This document shows positions 25,183 to 32,900 of a DNA stretch of 64,000 bases, in pieces (within the stretch, counting starts at the first letter, position 1; every line of letters starts with the position of its first letter). The position numbers and the translations under genes are program-made. Source of the DNA: a bacterium (GTDB lineage Bacteria > Joyebacterota > Joyebacteria > Joyebacterales > Joyebacteraceae). Below the pieces are notes generated by a model that worked only from the letters and a program-made list of their open reading frames with translations, was not told the DNA's origin and ran no database searches. The stretch lies in contig JALGZK010000003.1 in the NCBI GenBank assembly GCA_025774935.1, positions 232,784 through 296,783 of the forward strand, read 5' to 3'.

Positions 25183-27318
25183 TCAGAATGTCAGCACGGC
25201 CATGATGCCGAGCGTCTGTGCGTCCTCGAGCGCCTTCTCGGCGCCGACCTCGCCGACCAGGCTGTGCGTCCATTGGTAGTGGGAACGCCAGCGCTCGCGA
25301 CCGTTGCCGTGGCCTTCGACCGGGGTGTCGATGTAGTTCGTGGGGTTCACCCCGTAGCTGAACAGCACCTTGATGTTCGTCCGGAGGTCCCACACGACCC
25401 CGACGAAGGGAGCGAAGAAGGTGTCGGTGTAGGTCTCGTCGCTCCGCGCGGCCGAGTTTCCGTCACCGTTCTCTTCTTCCTCCTCTTCCCTCGGGATGTC
25501 GTAGTAGGTCATCCAGCGCAGGTCGCCCACGAGGCTCCACTGCGTCACGAACTCCCACCGCCCGAGCAGGATGATCTCCCATGTGTCGAGCGGGTCGTAG
25601 ACGCCGCCGCCGTCGACCGAGAACCCCATGTACTCCGTGTCCAGGCCGAACCACAGTTTGTCGGCCTCGCGAAGGTCAACGCGCGACTGAAGGGCCAGTC
25701 TCGAGCGGGTGCCGCTCCAGTCGAGCTTCGTGTTCTCCGGGGCCTCCTCGTCGAAGAACGTGGCGTAGTACTCCCAGTTGTACTTCCCCCAGTCGTACTC
25801 GAGGAGCGCGTCGAAGATCCCGAACTTGACCCCCGCGTCGAACTCGGTCTCCCAGTCGTCGCGCGTGGGTGCCGGTCCCCAGACGCCGACCACGAGCGAG
25901 GACCCCGCCGAGCCCACGTCGGTGTAGTTGCGCCTCGGGTCGCCTCCCCAGACGGGGGTTTCGTAGGACACCCACTCCTCGTCCTCGTCCATCCCGTCGA
26001 TGCCGGTGTGCTGAACGTCAAGCCGGAGGCTCAGAGGCGGGACCGGGTCGCTGAAGAGGATGAGCTTCGGGACCCAGCCGGCGGTGTCCCCTACCGGAAC
26101 GTTGATCCTGCCGTTCGTGTAGTCGGTGCCCTCGATCCTCTCCTTGTTCCCGACGTCCCACCTCGCTCTGTACGACGCGTAGCCAATCTCGGCCTTGACT
26201 CTCAGAAGCTCCTGCATTGCAGGCCAGTCGACGTCGACGCCGCCTATCTGCTGTGCGATCGCTAGCTCGAACCAGTCGCTCTCGCTTCCGGTCTCCGCTA
26301 CGAACTCGTCGAGCTCCGGCATCTCGTTGCCCTCGGCGAGGTAGTTGATCCACCAGCCGTCCCTGAGCGATGTCCAGGTCGCGCCGAGAGTCACCGTGTC
26401 CGTCGGCCACTTGAGGCGTCCGGCCAGGAGGTCGGTGCCCGTGTTGTCGTAGATCTCCGGGTCGTTGTAGATGTCCCAGTCGTAGATGTTGGCGTAGACG
26501 AACACGAGGCTGGTAGGCCCGATGTTCGCATCGAGGCCGACGCCCTGCGACCCGCGGCCGTAGTAAATCCGCTCCTGGAGGATCGTGCCATCGAGGTTGT
26601 AGTGACCGAGCTGCTCGATCGGGTTGTCGAACTGATAGCGCTCCTCGTTGTAGTAGCCGAGTACCCCGAACGCGCTGCCGGAGAGGACCACGTTCCCGCT
26701 GTAGAACTCCGCGAAGAGCTTGTTGATGTCACCCACACCCGTGTCCAAGCGGAGTGTGACGTCCCCGGTCACGTTCTCGTTTACGGTCGGCTTGATGGCG
26801 AGGTAGACCTCGTGCGCCGGTCTCTCCAGCCGCCACCTGGGGTCGCTCGGCACGTTAGACACCGTGTTGTACGTCGCCCGGTACCACCCGTCGAGCTTCA
26901 CCCTCGAGCTCAGCGCCGTGTTCGAGACGGGCTCAGCCGTCCCGGCCTCCGCGGTCTCCGTCGGCATCCCGTCGTCACCGACGACGAGCTCGGAGTTCCC
27001 GTAGTCGCCGACGACCTTCGGGTTGTCGGGGTCGGCCATCCACTGGGACCCGTTCACGACGAACTTGTACTCGTACCGGCCCGGCTCGAGATCCAGCACC
27101 ACCCTCCACACACCTTCCTCGTCCATCTCGAGCGGGTCCGCGTCCATGCTCCAGCCGTTGAAGTCGCCGGCAACCGCCACGCTTCCGGCGTACGGATCGG
27201 AATACAGGAACTCAACGTCGCCCTCCACCCCGGCTAGACCGGCGAGCGAAGGGCATGCGCCGAGGAACACGACCGCCGTCGCGATCAATGCTGCCCCGGT
27301 GTGACTCCGAGTCTTCAT
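25183..27318 (-). CDS. CBM48 module fused to an outer-membrane beta-barrel (putative glucan porin)
   Basis: 711 residues from the ATG at 27318 (GGAGACGGAGA upstream). A signal peptide is followed by one CBM48-type module (DFNGWSMD ... GRYEYKFVVNG, about 30-110). After a short linker comes a ~580-residue region of alternating strands rich in Tyr/Trp/Asp (WYRATYNTVSNVPSDPRWRL, LLEYDWGKYNWEYY) ending AQTLGIMAVLTF, a barrel-like terminal strand with a last Phe. The pattern fits a large porin or amylosaccharide channel carrying its own starch-binding domain. It follows the second porin gene and precedes the CBM48 lipoprotein. Substrate and pore activity are inferred. Confidence 0.75.
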   Translation of the reverse strand: MKTRSHTGAALIATAVVFLGACPSLAGLAGVEGDVEFLYSDPYAGSVAVAGDFNGWSMDADPLEMDEEGVWRVVLDLEPGRYEYKFVVNGSQWMADPDNPKVVGDYGNSELVVGDDGMPTETAEAGTAEPVSNTALSSRVKLDGWYRATYNTVSNVPSDPRWRLERPAHEVYLAIKPTVNENVTGDVTLRLDTGVGDINKLFAEFYSGNVVLSGSAFGVLGYYNEERYQFDNPIEQLGHYNLDGTILQERIYYGRGSQGVGLDANIGPTSLVFVYANIYDWDIYNDPEIYDNTGTDLLAGRLKWPTDTVTLGATWTSLRDGWWINYLAEGNEMPELDEFVAETGSESDWFELAIAQQIGGVDVDWPAMQELLRVKAEIGYASYRARWDVGNKERIEGTDYTNGRINVPVGDTAGWVPKLILFSDPVPPLSLRLDVQHTGIDGMDEDEEWVSYETPVWGGDPRRNYTDVGSAGSSLVVGVWGPAPTRDDWETEFDAGVKFGIFDALLEYDWGKYNWEYYATFFDEEAPENTKLDWSGTRSRLALQSRVDLREADKLWFGLDTEYMGFSVDGGGVYDPLDTWEIILLGRWEFVTQWSLVGDLRWMTYYDIPREEEEEENGDGNSAARSDETYTDTFFAPFVGVVWDLRTNIKVLFSYGVNPTNYIDTPVEGHGNGRERWRSHYQWTHSLVGEVGAEKALEDAQTLGIMAVLTF

Positions 27319-27409
27319 TCTCCGTCTCCGTGTCGGGCGCCCTAAGCGCCACCTTCGTACCGTGCGGCCCGGCGCCACCGCGACGGACCGTCTCCTGCCT
27401 AACCGTCCC

Positions 27410-28996
27410 CTAGTAGTAGATCCTGAGGAACGTCTTGAACACCAGCTCCGTCGTCGAGCTCGAATCTCGGTTCACGAAGTCGCCGTCGCGGGTCAGGTCG
27501 TTCGAGTGGCCCTCGTTTCCGAACTCGATGAAGAACTCGGCGCCCTGCCAGCCCAGATACCTGAGCTGCATGAACGCCGTCTGCCGCGACTCGGTCTTCT
27601 CGTCGACATTCATGACGCGGCTGTAGAACTTCCATCTGTCGGTGAGGTTCACGTTCGCTTCGAACGCGAACGCCAGGATCTCGTAGGGTGAGTCGATGTC
27701 CTTGATCGCGAACTGCGACCTCAGCCGGACGAGTCGATTCTCCCCGGTCACCTCAAAGAAGAGCGCGGGCCAGGTCCCGTTCTTGTCCTGGTAAACCTTG
27801 TACTCGGCCGTGCCGGTGAACCCGTGGAGGAACTCGATGTAGGTCCAGACGCCCCACTCGTCGATCGTCCCGACGGTCTGCGAGTAGCTCGTGAGTCCGG
27901 GGTGCTCCGGCTCGGCGTGCGTGACCCACCCCGTCACGTTGATCGCTTCGACGGGCACGCGGTACCGCGCCTCGAGGTAAAGCCTCGAGTAGTCGTTCAG
28001 ATCCCGACGATTACCGGACGCGAGTCCGTCGGTATAGAACTCGGCGCCGTACTTCTCGTAGGAGCCTATGAACCGCCAGGCGTTGCCGATCCCGAAGTCC
28101 CTGATCTCGGTCTTGAATCCGTTCGGCTGCGGGTCCTCCAAGGCGGAGAGCCAGCCCGAGATGTTGCGCCCGTACTCGCTCAGCCACGTCACTCGCCCGA
28201 ACCGCGCGAGCGGCGACCAGAGCTCCCCGAGCGCGAGCTCGAGGTCGGCGGCGATGGTCTCGTCGTAGTCGATCGATCTCCCGTGGTACAGGCCGTCGCT
28301 GTAGCGGATGTAGTCCTTGCGGCCGTAGGTCACGCCGTAGAACCCGCGCCTCTTCGGGAACGCCCCCGTGACCCGAAACGCGCGGTAATCGTCGGTCCGG
28401 CCGGTAATGGTGTCCCCCGGCGCCATCCCGGGGTAGTACGACTGCTCCGACTCCGGGATCTCGTCGTAGGCGCGCGTGAAGTAGTCGCTCCGCTCGCTGA
28501 TGAACGCCGCACCGGAGAGCGTGTAGACGTTCCAGAAGTCGAGCCGGATGCCCTGCGCTCGGGGCCCGAAGTTGTCGTGCTTGACGACGTCCGGGTTGAC
28601 GATGTCGAGGAGGGGTTCGTTCAGCCAGAACCGGTTCTGTCCGAAGAAGAGGTGGCCCTCCAGGTTCGACCACCTGTAGCGCATGTGCCCTTCGCGGAGG
28701 AAGAGGAGCGTCTCCTTGACGTCGGTGTCGGCGAGCCTGACCCAGCGGTTCGACTCCGACCACAACTTGAGGAAGGCTTCCAGGTCCATGAGCGGCGTCG
28801 ACCTGAGCGACAGCTCCGCGTAGAGCTGAGGGTTCGACAGCTCCCAGGTCGGGTCGTCGATCGATGAGGTCCGGGTCTCCGCCACGAACGAGGAATAGCC
28901 CTCGATCGTCGTCTGGGCGCGTGCAGGTGGCGCGACCGCGAGAACCGCGAGAACCGCGGCCGGCAGCAGACAGGCTTGTGTGATCGATCGACTCAT
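27410..28996 (-). CDS. Predicted outer-membrane porin-like beta-barrel
   Basis: 528 residues with a signal peptide ending PPARAQ. The mature protein is made of alternating strands rich in Tyr, Trp and Arg (YSSFVAETRTSSIDD, MRYRWSNLEGHLFFGQNRFW, LYLEARYRVPVEAINVTGWV) and closes with LVFKTFLRIYY, a typical C-terminal barrel strand. No known specificity motif is recognised. The gene starts four bases after the PorV-like stop and lies upstream of the CBM48-porin gene. It is probably a second channel or scaffold of the same glucan-uptake system. Confidence 0.7.
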   Translation of the reverse strand: MSRSITQACLLPAAVLAVLAVAPPARAQTTIEGYSSFVAETRTSSIDDPTWELSNPQLYAELSLRSTPLMDLEAFLKLWSESNRWVRLADTDVKETLLFLREGHMRYRWSNLEGHLFFGQNRFWLNEPLLDIVNPDVVKHDNFGPRAQGIRLDFWNVYTLSGAAFISERSDYFTRAYDEIPESEQSYYPGMAPGDTITGRTDDYRAFRVTGAFPKRRGFYGVTYGRKDYIRYSDGLYHGRSIDYDETIAADLELALGELWSPLARFGRVTWLSEYGRNISGWLSALEDPQPNGFKTEIRDFGIGNAWRFIGSYEKYGAEFYTDGLASGNRRDLNDYSRLYLEARYRVPVEAINVTGWVTHAEPEHPGLTSYSQTVGTIDEWGVWTYIEFLHGFTGTAEYKVYQDKNGTWPALFFEVTGENRLVRLRSQFAIKDIDSPYEILAFAFEANVNLTDRWKFYSRVMNVDEKTESRQTAFMQLRYLGWQGAEFFIEFGNEGHSNDLTRDGDFVNRDSSSTTELVFKTFLRIYY

Positions 28997-29000
28997 CTAC

Positions 29001-29879
29001 CTACCAGACGAACATTGCGGAGAGCCTGTAGAGGCTCCCGATCCTGCGCTCCGAGAGGAGCGCGACGTCGACTCTGATGTGTCTGCTCTTGATGCCGACG
29101 CCGGCGGCGATCCGGTCCCGGTTGATGCCGGTCCGGAGGGCGAAGGCGTCGTAGAACCAGAGCTCGATCCCCGCGTTCAGCGTCGTCGAGCCGTCGTAGT
29201 ACTCCGGGACCTCTCTCGGAACCCGCCACTCGACGGAGAAGAGCATGACTTCCCGGAAGAGGTACGTGCCCCCCAGTCTAAACTCGGTGTAGACGGGGTC
29301 GGTCTCGACGGTCGTCGACAGGAGCTTGAGCTTGGGCTCGCCGAGGTTCCGGATCACCGCCGCCGCGCTCCACTGCCCCGAGCGCCAGAGCGCCCCGATG
29401 TCGGCGGCGTACGCGTCGTCCCCGCCCGAGTTGAAGGCAGGGTCGTTGTAGTAGTCGTATCCGGGCGCGTCGATCGCGAACCGCTTGATCGAGAGCCCGG
29501 CGTCCAGGCCTTCGATGGGCGTCCTGCGTCCGTATCCGGCGACGATGGTGTCTTCGTAGTAGAGATCCCGCGCGGCTGTGCGCATCCAGCCGACGCCGAA
29601 GCCCTGTCCTTCCATACCGTACGCGGCCAGCACGGCGTCCTCGTCGAGTCCGTCCACGCTGTACACGCTCGTGCGCTCGCCGAGCACCTGAATCCCCCGG
29701 AAGCTCGCGAGTCCCGCGGGGTTCCAGTGGAGCGCGGAGGCGTCGTCCGCGACCGCGATGAACGCGCCTCCCATGCCGAGCGCCCGGGCCCCGATCTCGA
29801 CCTCCACGAAGTTCGCCGACGCGGCGCCCGCGAGGACGACGATGAGGAGAGGGACGAGAGTGAGCTTCACCGTGCGCAT
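29001..29879 (-). CDS. PorV/PorQ family outer-membrane protein
   Basis: 292 residues. After the signal peptide (LTLVPLLIVVLAGAASA) the mature start has the family hallmark ARALGMGGAFIAVADD followed by A-LHWNPAGLA. The rest is a FadL-like barrel ending RLSAMFVW. PorV is an outer-membrane component that hands type IX cargo to surface attachment in Bacteroidetes. In candidate phyla relatives accompany proteins with sorting-type C-terminal domains, as here, where the giant protein immediately upstream carries one. No other type IX secretion gene is present in the window. Confidence 0.82.
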   Translation of the reverse strand: MRTVKLTLVPLLIVVLAGAASANFVEVEIGARALGMGGAFIAVADDASALHWNPAGLASFRGIQVLGERTSVYSVDGLDEDAVLAAYGMEGQGFGVGWMRTAARDLYYEDTIVAGYGRRTPIEGLDAGLSIKRFAIDAPGYDYYNDPAFNSGGDDAYAADIGALWRSGQWSAAAVIRNLGEPKLKLLSTTVETDPVYTEFRLGGTYLFREVMLFSVEWRVPREVPEYYDGSTTLNAGIELWFYDAFALRTGINRDRIAAGVGIKSRHIRVDVALLSERRIGSLYRLSAMFVW

Positions 29880-29942
29880 GGTCTGCCTGTCAGAGCGTCT
29901 CCCGCCGCCCGGCGGCGAGGACCACGGCGCCGGAGCGCGCCG

Positions 29943-32900
29943 CTACTTGATGACCACGACCGGCCGGTTCACGCGTTCGTAGATCGGCGCGGTCTTGAAC
30001 TTCGCCTCGAGTCGCATGATGTAGATGCCGTACGGAACGACGTTCCCGTTCTCGTCGGTGCCGTCCCAGACGATCTGCATCGGCGTGCGGCCCGTGTCGG
30101 TCGACGCCAGCTGGAACTCGAGCCGGTTGACGAGCCTTCCGGTCAGATCGAAGAACTCGACGTTCACGTAGTCGGCCTCCCGGCCGAGCCAGAACGTCAC
30201 GCGCGTCTCTTCGTAGAGGCCGTCGCCGTTCGGCGAGAACGGGTTCGGCTCGACTCCGACGCCGGACAGGCCCTGTGAGCCGCCGACGTCGAGCTGCTCC
30301 CAGTAGAAGACGCCGAAACGCCCGAAATCGTCTACGAAATTGAGGATGTTCCGTCCGGACGTGTTGGAGTTGCCGCCGACCATGATCCACCGGTCAGTCG
30401 TGTCGTTCCATCTGAAGAGCCCGAACGAGTTCTCGTCGAGCCCTCGCACCTCGTACGGCGGGTAGTGAACGAACAGCCAGGAGAGGTAGTCGAGGCCGGT
30501 GAACGTACCCTGGTCGGTCTCGAGCCAGATGTCCCGGGTGACACCGATGTACTCCATGTCACTCCGGATGTTGTCGATGTCGACCTGCGTGTTCGCGATG
30601 GGATCGAGCACCAGGTCGATCGGTCCCCGCACGTCGGGAAGCGAGTTCGGCTCGAGGACGATGATCGTCCCGTCCTGGAAGATGAACAGCTCGTCCTCGC
30701 CCTCGGTCATGAGGCTGTCGACCTCGGCGAACGTCTGCGTGTCGGACCACGGTTCCGGCACGCCGAGCTCGTAGGGACCAGCCCAGATCTCGTTCTCGTT
30801 CGAGGAGGCATCTCTCGCGTACACCTCCCCCACGATCACGCGCGCGGGCCCCGTCCTAACGAGGTCGACGACGTTCGTCTCCGAGGTGATCTGCTCGCGC
30901 GAGAGGTCCGCCGCCCAGTACGGATCGGCGAGCTCGACCATCTCCGTCACGCGCGTCGCCGTGTCGCCGAGCGTCTGCCAGTGGAATTCCGCCACCTCGA
31001 CGCCCGAGAAGTCGTCGATGGTCGTCCAGAAGACGGCCGGCGCGTCGAGGAGTGCCCTCCAGGGGATGTGCTGGAGATCCGGGTCACCTTCGAACCCGCT
31101 GATCAGAGGCGGCGAGAAGTCCTCGGCGAAGCTCGCCTCGACGACGCACGCGATCTTGCTGTTCAGGAAGCGCGCCTCGGCATCGGGCGTCGTGTAGTCG
31201 AGCATCTCGGACTGCGGGCGGCCCGGCTCGTGCCCGAACCCCGGCGAGGCGGCTACGTCGATGATGTTCGCGTCGCGGTCGCGGCCCACCTCGCTGTCCC
31301 GCCCGCCGCCGAACTGCCACTCAGCCGTGTTCGCGTTCACCCAGCGGATGGCGCCGAGGTTCTGGTCGTTCGAGTCTCCGTCGTGCGATGAGAGACAGAC
31401 GATGATGTCCCACTTCAGGATGGCGGTCCGGATCTCCTCCTCGTCGATCTCGTCTCCCTCGAATCCAAGGAGCTCGCGGTCGACCGCCACGTCGACGTAG
31501 TTCTCGACGTGGTCGTCGCACATCCGGATGTCGGAGTCGCCCTTGAAGAGATCCCACGCCGCGATCGAGGGCGAGTCGTTCGAGACCACGAACCACTTGC
31601 CCCACCCTTCGACGGAAATGCCGTAGTCCCACGCGTCGACGGGGGCAACGTCGACGTACCTGTTCGGGAACCCGGCCGTAGAACCCTTGCCCTCCACGGC
31701 GTCGATGTAGATGTCGATCTTCTGGAGGTTGAGGTCCGTCCTGTTCGGGTTGTCGCACGTCGCGGCGCTCGGCTGGGGGGCGCCCCAGTCGGCGGCGCCC
31801 GCCTCCTGGTGACTCACGAGATCCTGAAGGTGGGTCCTGAAGACGATCCAGTCTCCGTCGGTGAAGATGTCGACACCAGTGATGTCGAACGATCCCGGAC
31901 CGAAGACGAAGTTCGTCGGGTAGAAGTAGTAGAGCCCGGTCACCGGGACGTCGCTGTCGTCGAGCTGGTTCGGACCGTGGTCGTCCCCTATGTCGTCCTC
32001 GAACGACCTGAGCGCCGTCGCCGGGTTGTCGACGTCGAGGAGGATGCCGAGGGCGGTCGGCCAGATGTTGGCGGCGTCCCGCGCGGTCACGGTAAGCGTG
32101 TGCTCGCCGTCCGACGCCGCTCGAGTGAGCGTGTCCCCCGCCGTGTACGTGAAGTCGCCCGCGGTACCGTCGGGAAAGACGCCGTCGTCGGTCATCCTGA
32201 CGAGCGACGAGCCCCCGATGTCCGACAGGTCGATGAAGACGTCGCCGACTCCCCCGCCTCCGTCGCCGACGTCGACCGTGTACGTGACGAAGGCGCCCGG
32301 CTGCGCCGGGGACGGACTCGCGAGCCCGTCCGAGAGATCGGGCGGGAAGCCCTCCTCGAGCATGAGCGCCTTCGCGTAGTTCGATAGATAGACGGAGTCG
32401 GTCGCGGTCTCCCACCAGTCGCCCTCGTCGGGCAGCATGTCGTGCGTCGCGTCGTGAGGCACCGAGTCGAGGGCGTTGTACTTCGTGCCCTCGGCCGTCT
32501 CCTGCATGATGTACCCCTGCACCCGCACGGTCTCGCCCACGGCGGTCTCGAGCGGCGCGAAGGGGAGGCGGAACGCGACCTTCTCGTCGGTCTTCGTGAC
32601 GTAGCCTTCGGCCCGCACGCCCTCGTTCCAGTCGCTCACCCAGGTCTCGCCGACGAAGTCGTAGAACTGCCAGGCGTTGATGTTCCAGCGTCTGAGGTCG
32701 GCGTACTCCTCGCCGGCGTGATCGCTGTACTTGTACGTGAACGCATAATCGGGCTTGTAGGGATGTGTGTAGCCGATCGGGAACGTGAAGGGATCATCAG
32801 ACGCGCCGGTGTCATTCGCGTGCGTCTCGAGCACCACGGCCAGGTGCATGCCCGCCCACGCCGAGTAGAAGTCGTGGGTCACGACGAGAGTGTCGGCGGA

